From Xenorhabdus budapestensis (GTDB taxonomy: Bacteria > Pseudomonadota > Gammaproteobacteria > Enterobacterales > Enterobacteriaceae): a stretch of DNA of 59,467 nucleotides. The stretch lies in assembly GCF_002632465.1 (NCBI RefSeq), contig NZ_NIBS01000010.1, positions 22,565 to 82,031 of the forward strand, in the 5' to 3' direction. Positions 18,318 to 27,831 of the stretch are shown piece after piece; the first letter of the stretch is position 1, and each line of letters begins with the position of its first letter. A model generated the notes under the pieces. The model was not told the origin of the DNA. It saw only the letters and a program-made list of their open reading frames with translations, and made no database searches. A program made the translations under genes and the position numbers.

Positions 18318-19829
18318 TTACTCCATCGTTGGCATGTTGAAATTGCCGTCATGGTGCTCCAGACGCACACTGGCTGGCCAGCGACTGGTTACTGTTTTCA
18401 TTCTGGTATAGAAACGTACACCATCATTGCCATGTACATTCAACGGGCCAAAAATGGAACGCTTCCACCCCCCGAAACTATGGAATGCCATTGGCACAGG
18501 AATAGGAATATTGACGCCAACCATGCCAGCCAATACATCTTCACTGAATTGACGAGCAGTTTCCCCATCACGGGTAAAGATAGCAGCCCCATTACCGTAT
18601 TCATGCTGATTAATCAGTTTCAAGGCTGTTGCATAATCCGGTACGCGAACAATGGATAATACCGGCCCGAATATCTCTTCCTGATAGATTTCCATATCTG
18701 GCGTGACATAATCAAACAGGGTCGGCCCAACGAAATAGCCGTTTTCATAACCAGGAACCTGATATTCACGCCCGTCCACCAGCAATTTCGCTCCCTGAGC
18801 TATACCACTGTTAATGTAATTACAGATTTTAGCTTTGTGTTGCTCAGAGATGACTGGCCCCATGTCGTTTTCCCTGCCTTCAGTGATCCCAGCACCGACT
18901 GCCATTTTGTCAATTTGATTTCGGAGTTTTGCTACCAATTCATCTGCAATTTCATCCCCGATCGCCAAAACAACAGACAATGCCATACAACGCTCTCCTG
19001 CTGCGCCAAAGGCTGCCCCGATAATGGCATTTGCAGCCATATCCATATCGGCATCCGGCATAAGAATGCTGTGATTTTTCGCTCCACCCAATGCCTGACA
19101 ACGCTTACCATGTGCGGATGCCGTGGTATAAACATATTCTGCAATCGGTGTAGAACCAACAAAACTCACCGCCTCAACATGAGGATCGGTCAGCAATACA
19201 TCTACGGCTTCCTTATCTCCTTGTACAACATTAAATACCCCATCCGGCAAACCGGCCTGCTGCAATAATTTAGCCAGTTCGATTGAGAGAGAAGGATCTT
19301 TTTCAGAAGGTTTCAGGACAAAAGTATTTCCCGTCGCTAACGCAATCGGGAACATCCACATAGAGACCATTGCCGGAAAATTAAATGGAGTAATCCCTGC
19401 ACAAACGCCCAGTGGCTGCATCAGGGAATGACTATCAACTCCTGTACCCACATTGGCAGAATGTTCTCCTTTCTGTAAGTGGGGAATACCACAGGCAAAT
19501 TCGACAACTTCAAGGCCACGAGTCAATTCCCCCGTAGCATCAGAATAGATTTTTCCATGTTCTTCGGAAATCAGACAAGCCAGCCGATCCTGATTTTCTT
19601 CGAGTAGTGACTTAAATTTGAACATGATCCTGGCTCTTTTCAATGGAGGGGTTTTAGACCACTCTTTAAAGGCCTGATGAGCAGATCTAATAGCTGATTT
19701 AGTCTCATGGACTGTACTCATGGCAACTTGACGAATTGACTGTCCTGTCGCCGGGTTAGACACGAATGAAATACGATCACTTTGACTACCAATGAGTTGC
19801 CCGCCAATAAAATTTTTAATCTGTTCCAT
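18318..19829 (-). CDS. iolA: CoA-acylating methylmalonate-/malonate-semialdehyde dehydrogenase IolA
   Basis: The 503-residue aldehyde dehydrogenase has the MmsA/IolA signature rather than that of ordinary ALDHs: [16 protein letters not shown] near 250-265 in place of ELGGK, and the catalytic Cys in [11 protein letters not shown] near 285. It converts malonate semialdehyde from the IolC/IolJ steps into acetyl-CoA with NAD and CoA. The start at 19829 follows GAGAGGC. It is first in its operon, faces the RpiR-type regulator gene, and has palindromes in its upstream gap. Confidence 0.92.
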   Translation of the reverse strand: MEQIKNFIGGQLIGSQSDRISFVSNPATGQSIRQVAMSTVHETKSAIRSAHQAFKEWSKTPPLKRARIMFKFKSLLEENQDRLACLISEEHGKIYSDATGELTRGLEVVEFACGIPHLQKGEHSANVGTGVDSHSLMQPLGVCAGITPFNFPAMVSMWMFPIALATGNTFVLKPSEKDPSLSIELAKLLQQAGLPDGVFNVVQGDKEAVDVLLTDPHVEAVSFVGSTPIAEYVYTTASAHGKRCQALGGAKNHSILMPDADMDMAANAIIGAAFGAAGERCMALSVVLAIGDEIADELVAKLRNQIDKMAVGAGITEGRENDMGPVISEQHKAKICNYINSGIAQGAKLLVDGREYQVPGYENGYFVGPTLFDYVTPDMEIYQEEIFGPVLSIVRVPDYATALKLINQHEYGNGAAIFTRDGETARQFSEDVLAGMVGVNIPIPVPMAFHSFGGWKRSIFGPLNVHGNDGVRFYTRMKTVTSRWPASVRLEHHDGNFNMPTME

Positions 19830-19915
19830 TCTGAGCCTCTCTCAATACAATTATAAGGTTAACCATTTAAGATGAGTTGAATCATTATGAATTGAATCAC
19901 GATGCTACAGATATA

Positions 19916-19949
19916 TGAAATATATATTTCATTTTCAATAAGAATTGAA
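19916..19949. promoter_or_regulatory. Candidate IolR operators between iolA and the RpiR gene
   Basis: TGAAATATATATTTCA at 19916-19931 is a perfect 16-bp palindrome; TTCAAT-N4-ATTGAA follows at 19934-19949. Both sit in the 271-base divergent gap, and their GAAA/TTTC half-sites recur in the iolD-iolG gap. RpiR-family inositol repressors are known to bind GAAA- or GGAA-type inverted repeats, so these are plausible sites. A GTGATCAA box lies at 19966-19973. Confidence 0.5.
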
Positions 19950-20100
19950 ATACCATTTTATTAATGTGATCAACACGCTATTTTTGTGCAATTACATTCA
20001 TTAGACAGTGGCAACTTGCGAACATCTTCGCCTGCATTTAACAGGCTTGCCTGACGATGAATAAATTATCAATTTCATTACAATTTCTTAGGGAGGCATT

Positions 20101-20934
20101 ATGTCTGCTGCGTCGAATCTGCATGAACTGCAAGAACAAGTTCGCTCGCGTTATGATGAGTTAAGTAAACGGTTACAACAAGTTGCAAGATATGTTTTGG
20201 ATAATACCAATAGCGTAGCATTTGATACTGTTGCGGTTATCGCAAAAAAGGCCAATGTTCCACCTTCCACGCTTATTCGCTTTGCCAATGCTTTTGATTT
20301 CAGCGGATTCAATGAAATGAAACAACTATTTCGTATGAATCTGGTAGAAGAAACAGCCAGTTATACAGATAGAGCCCGCCTGTTCAAGGCGTTGGACGGC
20401 GATAAACAGAAACCGGAAGATCCACAATATATTTTGCAGGAGTTTGCCTATTCTAATGCACAGGCCATTCAGCAACTTGCCGCCCGCACCCCTGTGGAGG
20501 ATTTAAATAAGGCCGTAGATTTATTGGCAAATGCTCACAATATTTACATTATCGGGCTACGCCGATCTTTCAGCATCGCGTCATACTTTGCTTATGCTCT
20601 GAGCCATCTGGAGTGCCGTCCCTTGCTGGTGGATGGCTTGGGCGGAATGTTTCGCGAACAGATGAATATGATTGGCGCTGATGATGTTGTGGTATCTATC
20701 AGTTTTACACCGTATGCCGAAGAAACGGTAATGGTCAGTGAAAGAGCAGCACAGGCCGGAGCAAAGCAGATTGTGATTACTGACAGCCAGATCAGCCCAC
20801 TGGCAAGTTTCAGTGACATTTGCTTTGTGGTGAAGGAGGCAAAAATTGATGCATTCCGTTCTCAATCAGCCACGTTATGTCTGACGCAATCATTGGCTGT
20901 TGCTTTGGCTTACAGGAAAGAAAATGCAGGATAA
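20101..20934 (+). CDS. iolR: MurR/RpiR-family regulator, probable inositol repressor IolR
   Basis: The 277-residue protein has an N-terminal RpiR helix-turn-helix (about 10-85; VAVIAKKANVPPSTLIRFAN) and a C-terminal SIS sugar-phosphate-binding domain (about 125-265; IYIIGLRRSFSIASYFAYAL and ADDVVVSISFTPYAEETV). It is divergent from iolA, the standard place for the RpiR-type IolR of Salmonella and rhizobia, which is released by an inositol catabolic intermediate. The ATG follows GGAGG. No other inositol regulator is visible, so the assignment is strong by context, but the effector is inferred. Confidence 0.85.
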   Translation: MSAASNLHELQEQVRSRYDELSKRLQQVARYVLDNTNSVAFDTVAVIAKKANVPPSTLIRFANAFDFSGFNEMKQLFRMNLVEETASYTDRARLFKALDGDKQKPEDPQYILQEFAYSNAQAIQQLAARTPVEDLNKAVDLLANAHNIYIIGLRRSFSIASYFAYALSHLECRPLLVDGLGGMFREQMNMIGADDVVVSISFTPYAEETVMVSERAAQAGAKQIVITDSQISPLASFSDICFVVKEAKIDAFRSQSATLCLTQSLAVALAYRKENAG

Positions 20935-20942
20935 GTGATTTC

Positions 20943-20978
20943 TTTCAAGTTGCCACTTTAATTGGTGGCAACTTGAAA
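20943..20978. repeat. Short palindrome of the TTCAAGTTGC repeat family
   Basis: TTTCAAGTTGCCAC (20943-20956) and GTGGCAACTTGAAA (20965-20978) form a perfect 14-bp inverted repeat right after the iolR stop codon. The core matches the repeat at 35901-35956 and the end of the long element at 11796. It may also serve as a terminator. Confidence 0.6.
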
Positions 20979-21142
20979 TATAGTGATTGATGGAACAGAA
21001 AATTTTTCAGCTACTTCCAAATTGAATGCTATATGAATATATTGATATATCATTCTTCGCATTCAGAAATAAACACACTCTGTGATAATAATAACAGGTT
21101 TTATTACACCCCTATTATTCATTCTCTGATCAGGAGCACTCT

Positions 21143-22318
21143 ATGCCAGCAGCTATTTGGGTTCTAGCTTTAGCAACATTTGGGATCGCCACAACTGAAT
21201 TTATTATCGCTGGTTTGCTTCCGGAAATTGCCATTGACTTTAGTATATCAATACCCACAGCAGGATATATGGTCACCAGTTATGCACTCGGTGTATTTAT
21301 TGGGGCACCCGTTTTGATTATTCTGGGTGGGCGCATAGAGAGAAAAAAGATGCTCGCTATGTTAATGGTATTATTCATTATCGGAAATATGCTGACGACT
21401 TTATCCCCTACATTTTATCTGGCTATTATTGGTCGTATTGTTGCCTCGCTGACTCACGGCGCTTTTATGGGGATAGGGGCGATTATTGCGGCAGAACTGG
21501 TGCCGAAAGATAAAAAGACAACCGCTATTGCATTTATGTTCAGTGGCATGACGCTTGCTAATTTGGTTGGGATACCTCTTGGCACATGGATAGGAAAAGT
21601 GGTTTCCTGGCGGGTCACGTTTGCCATCATTACAGTTATCGGCGTTATCGCATTACTTGGAATCTTAAAATTACTGCCTAAATTCAATCAACAAGCCCCT
21701 GCCAGTATCAAAAAGGAATTGTTAGCTTTTTCCAATGTTCACGTCCTGCTGGCTATGGGGATCACTGTTCTGGGGCCTGCTGCTTTCTTTACTTCTATTA
21801 CTTATATTGCACCATTAATGACCAATGTTGCAGGATTACCTGAAAGTGCAATCACATGGGTCCTTGTAATACTAGGGCTGGGATTCTTTTTTGGCAATAT
21901 TGTTGGTGGAAAACTGGCAGATAAAGCCATGATGCCATTGCTATATTGGACTCTGGGGTCACAAGCTTTAGTTTTGTTTATGTTCTGGCTCTCCGGTGAC
22001 AATCCATTTATTGCCTGTTTGAGTATATTCCTTATGGCCGCACTTGGTTTTGCCACAGTATCACCAATTCAGCGCCTGGTGATGGATAAAGCCCAGGAAG
22101 CCGGTGCACCTAATCTTGTTTCTTCTGTCAATATTGGATTTTTTAATTTGGGTAATGCCATAGGAGCATGGTTAGGCGGGGTCATTATCGCAGCTAATTA
22201 TAGTTATTCTATCCTCAATTTGACTGGTGGTTTACTAGCTTCTATGGCATTGTTACTGGCCGTCATTTCAGGTTTCCTCGCCCATAAGAAAACGTACACA
22301 AGGATATTGAGAAAATAA
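21143..22318 (+). CDS. MFS transporter, DHA1 (AraJ/YdhP-like efflux) type
   Basis: The 391-residue protein has 12 predicted membrane segments and the DHA1 opening ALATFGIATTEFIIAGLLPE, which places it with AraJ, YdhP and similar putative sugar or drug exporters. A loop-2-like motif appears as ILGGRIERKKML near 60-71, and FSGMTLANLVGIPLGTWIG near 137-155 matches the motif-C region of antiporters. It has its own 208-base upstream gap from iolR and converges on hpaR with a strong hairpin between. No function in inositol or 4-hydroxyphenylacetate metabolism can be inferred. Confidence 0.82.
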   Translation: MPAAIWVLALATFGIATTEFIIAGLLPEIAIDFSISIPTAGYMVTSYALGVFIGAPVLIILGGRIERKKMLAMLMVLFIIGNMLTTLSPTFYLAIIGRIVASLTHGAFMGIGAIIAAELVPKDKKTTAIAFMFSGMTLANLVGIPLGTWIGKVVSWRVTFAIITVIGVIALLGILKLLPKFNQQAPASIKKELLAFSNVHVLLAMGITVLGPAAFFTSITYIAPLMTNVAGLPESAITWVLVILGLGFFFGNIVGGKLADKAMMPLLYWTLGSQALVLFMFWLSGDNPFIACLSIFLMAALGFATVSPIQRLVMDKAQEAGAPNLVSSVNIGFFNLGNAIGAWLGGVIIAANYSYSILNLTGGLLASMALLLAVISGFLAHKKTYTRILRK

Positions 22319-22653
22319 TTTCACAATATGTGATAAAAAATGTTTAAATTAAAATAAGTATCATAAATAAAAAAGTTTGGAATATCACTCGTGTATTATT
22401 TTTGCTCCGACATATTCAACTCCAATATTGAATATGAGTTATTCCGTATAGCATATAGACAGGAAAGCTTTGGCATAAATATATTTTATGAACCATAAAT
22501 AAAATCAATAAGTTCTAACAATTAGTTCAATTTACCAAATAACAGAGAAACCACCGGAATAAACTGCTCAGAAAATCACGGCCAGTTTATTCCGGTGCTC
22601 TTTCTCTTATCATTAAAGTATCAATTAATTAATATATTAATACACATCTATCG
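22319..22653. other. Convergent gap between the MFS gene and hpaR
   Basis: About 335 A+T-rich bases without a gene. Its main content is the 15-bp hairpin at 22552-22597. A further A+T palindrome (ATTAATATATTAAT, 22628-22641) lies just past the hpaR stop codon and is probably chance. Confidence 0.6.
22552..22597. terminator. Strong bidirectional hairpin between the MFS gene and hpaR
   Basis: CACCGGAATAAACTG (22552-22566) and CAGTTTATTCCGGTG (22583-22597) form a perfect 15-bp stem with a 16-base loop, flanked by AGAGAAAC on the left and CTCTTTCTCT on the right. It lies between converging genes and suits a shared terminator. Confidence 0.7.
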
Positions 22654-23103
22654 CTACTGTTCTTCATTTTCATCTATATCGTCCTGAGAACGATTTCCGA
22701 TAGAAATAAACTCATCCAATAATCCTAAAAGTTGAGCTAATTTTTCTGGAGAGAAAGCAGCTTCAATTGCCTCATAACCTTCATCAACTTTTCCTTTTGC
22801 TTCTTCATACAGTTCCTGACCCGCCGGAGTCAGAGAAACGTATAATTTTCGTTGATCATTCATAGGTTTTAGACGAAAGATCAGACCATCACGCTCCATG
22901 CGAGTCAGAATACCCGTCAAGCTAGGACGTAAGATACAGGTGAGATTGGCCAAATCATGAAAATCAATCGAACGACTACTCGCAAGTACACGAATAATGC
23001 GCCATTGCTGCTCAGTTAGATTATAACTCTTCAATATCGGACGGAAAAAACTCATCGCGGTTTCCCGAGCTTGAAGCAATGCTATTGTCAAGGATTCATG
23101 CAT
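22654..23103 (-). CDS. hpaR: MarR-family repressor HpaR of 4-hydroxyphenylacetate catabolism
   Basis: The 149-residue winged-helix protein matches HpaR/HpcR: QQWRIIRVLASSRSIDFHDL, then the recognition region CILRPSLTGILTRMERDGLI (about 55-75) and the wing LKPMNDQRKLYVSLTPAG. It is divergent from hpaG across a 394-base gap holding a perfect palindrome. In E. coli W the homologue represses the hpa meta-cleavage operon and is released by 4-hydroxyphenylacetate or homoprotocatechuate. Its C-terminus is rich in Asp and Glu (SQDDIDENEEQ). Confidence 0.9.
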   Translation of the reverse strand: MHESLTIALLQARETAMSFFRPILKSYNLTEQQWRIIRVLASSRSIDFHDLANLTCILRPSLTGILTRMERDGLIFRLKPMNDQRKLYVSLTPAGQELYEEAKGKVDEGYEAIEAAFSPEKLAQLLGLLDEFISIGNRSQDDIDENEEQ

Positions 23104-23497
23104 AATTAAAGGTGACTCTTAAAGTTAACCACGGGTAATTCTCTATAAGTTGAACGCGCACGCTACCGATTATAGACAACATTAACGGCAAAGAGACTAA
23201 CATGCTCATAACTATCCACAAAGGGAAAAGAATTCAATATTAACAAATAAATAAAATTATTTTGCCATAGAAAGTTAACAAAGAGTTAAATGAAATACCA
23301 AATGACCTGGTAGATAATATAATGGCTTGATCTTTATGTGTTAAAAACAATCATAGACAGGATGTTGTTACAGAGATCACAATTAAAATTAACAATTAGC
23401 TTAACATATTGAACATCATCAGAACTTGATTTATTAATACATTAATAACTGTTCTTGCGACACGTCTTTACGTCGCTCAGCTTTTAAGGAGTTGTTA
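23104..23497. promoter_or_regulatory. Divergent hpaR-hpaG control region with candidate operator
   Basis: The gap holds TTATTAAT-AC-ATTAATAA at 23431-23448, a perfect 8-2-8 palindrome about 50 bases before the hpaG ATG, where a MarR repressor would block the promoter. A second A+T-rich partial repeat (ATTAAAATTAACAATTAG) lies near 23385-23402. Promoter boxes cannot be assigned with confidence in such A+T-rich DNA. Confidence 0.5.
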
Positions 23498-24145
23498 ATG
23501 AAAGGCACCGTTTTTGCCGTCGCTCTCAACCACAATAGCCAGCTTGATTTTTGGCGCAAGGCATTTCACGAAACACCTTATAACACACCACCTCAAACTC
23601 CAATTTGGTTTATCAAACCGCACAATACCGTTATTGCTTCCGGTGATATCATTCCTCATCCTATTGGAGAAACTGTACAAAGTGGCGCAACGTTGGCGCT
23701 GTTTATCGGCACAGACAAGGCAGGCAAACCCGCCCGCAGAGTTTCCGTTAAAGACGCTGAGCAATACATTGCCGGTTATGCACTGGCAAATGAAGTCAGC
23801 TTGCCAGAAACGTCATTTTATCGTCCCGCCATAAAAGCTAAATGCCGGGATGGCTTTTGCCCAATCGGCCAGATGATCAGTACAAGAAACGTGGATTCAC
23901 TTGAGATCACAACCGAAATCAACGGTCAGGAAGTTGACCGTTGGTCAACAAAAGATCTGGTACGCTCGTCGTCAGAACTTTTGTCCGCATTAAGTGATTT
24001 TGCCACCTTAAAAGAAGGTGATGTCATTCTGCTGGGAACCCCACACCAGCGTGTTACTCTCCATCCCAATGATACCGTCACGATCAACGCTGATGGCTTC
24101 CCAACTTTACAAAACCCAGTTGTATTGGCAGGAGGTCAAGCATGA
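23498..24145 (+). CDS. hpaG1: HpaG N-terminal subunit (HpaG1), HHDD isomerase/OPET decarboxylase part
   Basis: The 215-residue protein is a fumarylacetoacetate-hydrolase-fold unit corresponding to the first half of E. coli HpaG/HpcE. It shows KPHNTVIASGDIIPHP, the charged RPAIKAKCRDGFCPIG loop and the GDVILLGTPHQR ending typical of the family. I chose ATG 23498 because AAGGA lies 7 bases upstream; the TTG at 23492 is less likely. Its stop overlaps the start of the second half by ATGA. In E. coli the two halves form one polypeptide of about 430 residues that decarboxylates and isomerises ring-cleavage intermediates; here they are separate. Confidence 0.88.
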   Translation: MKGTVFAVALNHNSQLDFWRKAFHETPYNTPPQTPIWFIKPHNTVIASGDIIPHPIGETVQSGATLALFIGTDKAGKPARRVSVKDAEQYIAGYALANEVSLPETSFYRPAIKAKCRDGFCPIGQMISTRNVDSLEITTEINGQEVDRWSTKDLVRSSSELLSALSDFATLKEGDVILLGTPHQRVTLHPNDTVTINADGFPTLQNPVVLAGGQA

Positions 24146-24906
24146 GACACGCCAGAGTTCATTATCAAGGCCAGGATCTTCATGTCACTGTTGATGAACA
24201 GGAAAATGTGTTGCTCCCCGATGGTAGCAAAGTCAGCAAACTTGATGTTTTGTGGCTCCCCCCCGCCAATGGAACACTATTCGCATTAGGTCTGAATTAC
24301 GCCGATCATGCAACCGAGCTGGAATTTAAACCGCCAGAAGAGCCTCTGGTATTTATCAAGGCAGCCAATAGCTTCACAGGCCATTGTCAGGTTTCTGTCC
24401 GCCCTGACAATGTGGAATATATGCATTATGAGGCAGAGTTAGTTGTCGTGATTGGTAAACCTGCTCATCAGGTTTCCAGAGCAGATGCGATGGATTACGT
24501 TGCAGGCTATACCCTCTGTAACGATTACGCTATCCGGGATTACCTGGAAAATTATTATCGCCCTAATCTGCGCGTAAAAAGCCGCGATACATTAACGCCA
24601 ATCGGCCCGTGGATTGTTGACAAAAATGAGATCGCCGATCCTCATAACCTAACCTTGAGCACTTGGGTCAATGGTGAGCTACGCCAGCGTGGAACAACCG
24701 CAGATTTGATCTTCGATATTCCCTTCCTGCTCGCCTACTTAAGTGACTTTATGACGTTACAGCCAGGGGACATGATTGCTACAGGCACCCCTAAAGGGCT
24801 ATCCGATGTCGTTCCCGGTGATGAAGTCATTGTGGAAATCGAAGGCATCGGACGTTTGGTAAATCATATTGTCAGCCAGCAAGAATATGAGGAAAGTTTG
24901 TCATGA
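24142..24906 (+). CDS. hpaG2: HpaG C-terminal subunit (HpaG2), isomerase/decarboxylase part
   Basis: The 254-residue protein is a complete FAH-fold enzyme with the metal-binding signature: ALGLNYADHATEL near 51-63, MHYEAELVVVIGKP near 94-107 with its acidic residues, and TATGTPKGLSDV-type ending (MIATGTPKGLSD near 212). It corresponds to the second half of HpaG. It overlaps both neighbours by ATGA (hpaG1 upstream, hpaE downstream), so all three are translationally coupled. It probably forms a heteromer with HpaG1 in place of the fused enzyme. Confidence 0.9.
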   Translation: MRHARVHYQGQDLHVTVDEQENVLLPDGSKVSKLDVLWLPPANGTLFALGLNYADHATELEFKPPEEPLVFIKAANSFTGHCQVSVRPDNVEYMHYEAELVVVIGKPAHQVSRADAMDYVAGYTLCNDYAIRDYLENYYRPNLRVKSRDTLTPIGPWIVDKNEIADPHNLTLSTWVNGELRQRGTTADLIFDIPFLLAYLSDFMTLQPGDMIATGTPKGLSDVVPGDEVIVEIEGIGRLVNHIVSQQEYEESLS

Positions 24907-26369
24907 CCACCATTAACCACTGGATCAACGGCAAGAACATTAGCAGCAAAACTTATTTTGAAACGACAAATCCTGCAACCGGAGAGGTGTTGGCAGAAGT
25001 TGCTTCAGGAGGAAAAGAGGAGATTGATCAGGCAGTTGCCGCCTCCAAAGAAGCCTTTCCAAAATGGGCAAATACTCCAATGAAAGAACGCGCACGCCTG
25101 ATGCGCCGTTTAGGTGAGTTAATCGATCAGAATGTTCCTGATATTGCCGCAATGGAAACCAAGGATACTGGTCTGCCAATCCACCAAACACAAAATGTAC
25201 TTATCCCACGCGCTTCCCATAATTTTGATTTCTTTGCTGAAATCTGTCAGCAGATGAACGGGCGAACTTATCCCGTTGATGACAAGATGCTCAATTATAC
25301 ATTGCTCCAACCTGTGGGCGTTTGTGCACTGATTTCCCCGTGGAATGTGCCTTTTATGACCGCTACATGGAAAGTTGCTCCTTGTCTGGCGCTGGGAAAC
25401 ACCGCAGTTTTGAAAATGTCCGAACTTTCGCCACTCACAGCCGACCGATTAGGCGAACTGGCTCTGGAAGCGGGTATTCCAGCAGGAGTGCTGAATGTGG
25501 TACAGGGCTACGGCAATACGGCAGGGGATGCTCTGGTAAAACATCATGATGTTCGTGCTGTCTCTTTTACTGGCGGAACAGCGACTGGCCGCCTGATTAT
25601 GCAAAATGCAGGGCTGAAAAAATATTCGATGGAGCTGGGCGGAAAATCTCCGGTGCTGATCTTTGAAGATGCCGATATTGAACGTGCATTAGATGCTGCT
25701 CTATTCACGATTTTTTCGCTTAATGGTGAACGTTGCACCGCAGGTTCCCGTATTTTTATTCAGGAAAGTATCTATCCTGAATTTGTTAAGCGCTTTGCTG
25801 AACGCGCCAATCGGCTGCGTATCGGTGATCCGCAGGATCTGAATACACAAGTCGGCAGCCTGATTAGTCAACAACATTGGGAAAAGGTTTCCGGTTATAT
25901 CCGCCTTGGCATTGAAGAAGGGGCAACCCTGCTGGCAGGCGGCCCGGATAAACCCACCGATCTGCCTGAACACCTGAAAAATGGTCATTTCCTGCGTCCG
26001 ACTGTATTAGCAGATGTAGATAACCGGATGCGTATAGCGCAAGAAGAGATCTTCGGTCCTGTTGCTTGCTTGCTGCCATTCAAGAGCGAAGAAGACGGGC
26101 TGCGCATGGCCAATGACGTGGAATACGGTTTGGCATCTTATATCTGGACACAGGATGTGAGCAAAGTCCTGCGATTGGCCCATGGTATTGAAGCTGGCAT
26201 GGTATTCGTCAATTCTCAGAACGTACGCGATCTGCGCCAGCCATTTGGTGGCGTGAAAGCCTCAGGTGTAGGACGCGAAGGTGGCGAATACAGTTTTGAA
26301 GTTTTTGCTGAAGTAAAAAATGTTTGTATTTCAATGGGAAATCATTCGATTCCTCGCTGGGGGCTTTGA
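24903..26369 (+). CDS. hpaE: 5-carboxymethyl-2-hydroxymuconate semialdehyde dehydrogenase HpaE
   Basis: The 488-residue aldehyde dehydrogenase has the standard ALDH motifs: cofactor-site ISPWNVPFMTATWKVAPCLA near 138-157, FTGGTATGR, ELGGKSPVLIFEDAD near 243-257 with the catalytic Glu, and the catalytic Cys in SLNGERCTAGSR near 276. It oxidises the ring-cleavage product of homoprotocatechuate with NAD. It starts with an ATGA overlap onto hpaG2. A 106-base gap follows before hpaD; it has no gene. Confidence 0.93.
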   Translation: MTTINHWINGKNISSKTYFETTNPATGEVLAEVASGGKEEIDQAVAASKEAFPKWANTPMKERARLMRRLGELIDQNVPDIAAMETKDTGLPIHQTQNVLIPRASHNFDFFAEICQQMNGRTYPVDDKMLNYTLLQPVGVCALISPWNVPFMTATWKVAPCLALGNTAVLKMSELSPLTADRLGELALEAGIPAGVLNVVQGYGNTAGDALVKHHDVRAVSFTGGTATGRLIMQNAGLKKYSMELGGKSPVLIFEDADIERALDAALFTIFSLNGERCTAGSRIFIQESIYPEFVKRFAERANRLRIGDPQDLNTQVGSLISQQHWEKVSGYIRLGIEEGATLLAGGPDKPTDLPEHLKNGHFLRPTVLADVDNRMRIAQEEIFGPVACLLPFKSEEDGLRMANDVEYGLASYIWTQDVSKVLRLAHGIEAGMVFVNSQNVRDLRQPFGGVKASGVGREGGEYSFEVFAEVKNVCISMGNHSIPRWGL

Positions 26370-26475
26370 TTCAGAATTGGAAGCTTTAACCCGGACTGAG
26401 GTTTTTGACACGGGAAAAGTGTAATCAATTCCAGCGTTAACCACGTTTCACCATCCTGATATTAAGTGAGGATTT

Positions 26476-27351
26476 ATGGGCAAGTTAGCGTTAGCAGCAA
26501 AAATTACACATGTACCTTCTATGTACTTGTCCGAATTACCGGGCAAACATCACGGTTGCAGACAGAGTGCCATTGACGGGCATAAAGAGATCAGCCGACG
26601 TTGCCGAGAGTTAGATGTTGATACCATCATTGTGTTCGATACCCATTGGCTGGTAAACAGCGCCTATCATATTAACTGTGCAGAGCATTTCTCCGGTATT
26701 TATACCAGTAACGAATTGCCGCATTTTATTCGTGATATGAGTTACGAGTATGACGGCAATCCCGAACTGGGACGAATTATTGCAGAAGAAGCCTGTAAGA
26801 TGGGTGTTCGCGCACAATCACATGAAATCCCAAGTCTGAAACTGGAATATGGCACATTAGTTCCAATGCGCTATATGAATAGTGACCGCCATTTCAAAGT
26901 GATTTCGATTTCTGCTTTTTGCACCGTTCATGCTTTTGCAGACAGCCGTAAATTAGGAGCGGCTATTTTACGAGCGATTGAAAAATATGACGGTACAGTT
27001 GCAGTTTTGGCAAGTGGCTCGCTGTCTCACAGTTTCATTGATGATCAACGTGCTGAAGAAGGAATGAACAGTTATACCCGTGAGTTTGATGAACAAATGG
27101 ATCGCCGGGTCGTGGAACTCTGGAAGGAAGGCAAGTTCAAAGAATTCTGCAAAATGCTGCCTGAATATGCCCACTACTGCCACGGTGAAGGCAATATGCA
27201 TGATACCGTAATGTTACTTGGGCTGCTTGGTTGGGATAAATACGACGGTAACGTCGAATTTCTTACCGAATTATTTGCCAGCTCAGGGACAGGACAAGTG
27301 AATGCCGTTTTCCCGTTATCAGATTCTGTTCATCAGACAACTACCGTCTGA
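26476..27351 (+). CDS. hpaD: 3,4-dihydroxyphenylacetate 2,3-dioxygenase HpaD
   Basis: The 291-residue protein is a LigB-type (class III) extradiol dioxygenase. The N-terminal part has HVPSMYLSELPGKHHGCRQS with a likely metal His, followed by IVFDTHWLVN near 53-62; VLASGSLSHSFIDDQ near 176-190 is the other conserved block. It opens the aromatic ring of homoprotocatechuate between carbons 2 and 3 using Fe(II). The start at 26476 follows GTGAGGA. hpaF follows after 12 bases. Confidence 0.92.
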   Translation: MGKLALAAKITHVPSMYLSELPGKHHGCRQSAIDGHKEISRRCRELDVDTIIVFDTHWLVNSAYHINCAEHFSGIYTSNELPHFIRDMSYEYDGNPELGRIIAEEACKMGVRAQSHEIPSLKLEYGTLVPMRYMNSDRHFKVISISAFCTVHAFADSRKLGAAILRAIEKYDGTVAVLASGSLSHSFIDDQRAEEGMNSYTREFDEQMDRRVVELWKEGKFKEFCKMLPEYAHYCHGEGNMHDTVMLLGLLGWDKYDGNVEFLTELFASSGTGQVNAVFPLSDSVHQTTTV

Positions 27352-27363
27352 CAGGAGTTAACC

Positions 27364-27762
27364 ATGCCACATTTTTACGCTGAATGTACCGAAAATATTC
27401 GCAAAGAAGCCAACTTACCGGAACTGTTTGCCAAAGTGAATCAGGCGCTTGCAGATTCAGGCATTTTCCCTCTGGGTGGTATCCGCAGCCGGGCGATTTG
27501 GTTGGATACATGGCAGATGGCGGATGGCAAACAGGACTATGCCTTTGTTCACATGACACTGAAAATCGGTGCAGGACGCAGCTTTGAAGATCGCCAGAAA
27601 GTCGGGGAGATGCTTTTTTCGCTCATCAAAATCCATTTTGCTGATTTAATGGCACAGCGTTATCTTGGCCTCTCTTTCACAATAGAAGAACTTGATCCAA
27701 TACTGAATTATAAATCCAATAACGTTCATAAGTTGTTTAAGGCAAGCGATCAGACATTATGA
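27364..27762 (+). CDS. hpaF: 5-carboxymethyl-2-hydroxymuconate delta-isomerase HpaF
   Basis: The 132-residue protein belongs to the tautomerase superfamily, which uses the N-terminal proline exposed after Met removal; the sequence begins MPHFYAECTENIRKEA. GIRSRAIWLDTWQMADGKQD near 40-59 and FVHMTLKIGAGRSFEDRQKV near 62-81 match HpcD/HpaF of E. coli C closely by memory. It isomerises the HpaE product for decarboxylation by HpaG. AGGAG precedes the ATG by 7 bases. Confidence 0.92.
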   Translation: MPHFYAECTENIRKEANLPELFAKVNQALADSGIFPLGGIRSRAIWLDTWQMADGKQDYAFVHMTLKIGAGRSFEDRQKVGEMLFSLIKIHFADLMAQRYLGLSFTIEELDPILNYKSNNVHKLFKASDQTL

Positions 27763-27831
27763 ACAGCGTAATTTAAGGTTATTTAATTCAGAAAAACCAA
27801 GTTCACCTTTTTGTTAAATGGAGAGAGAACC

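Noticed and set aside
18837-19268. 143-residue plus-strand frame inside iolA
   Set aside because: It is antisense to a clear aldehyde dehydrogenase, has no recognisable domain and no operon context; a shadow frame.
22628-22641. ATTAATATATTAAT palindrome as a second HpaR site
   Set aside because: It lies past the hpaR stop codon in A+T-rich DNA where such palindromes arise by chance.
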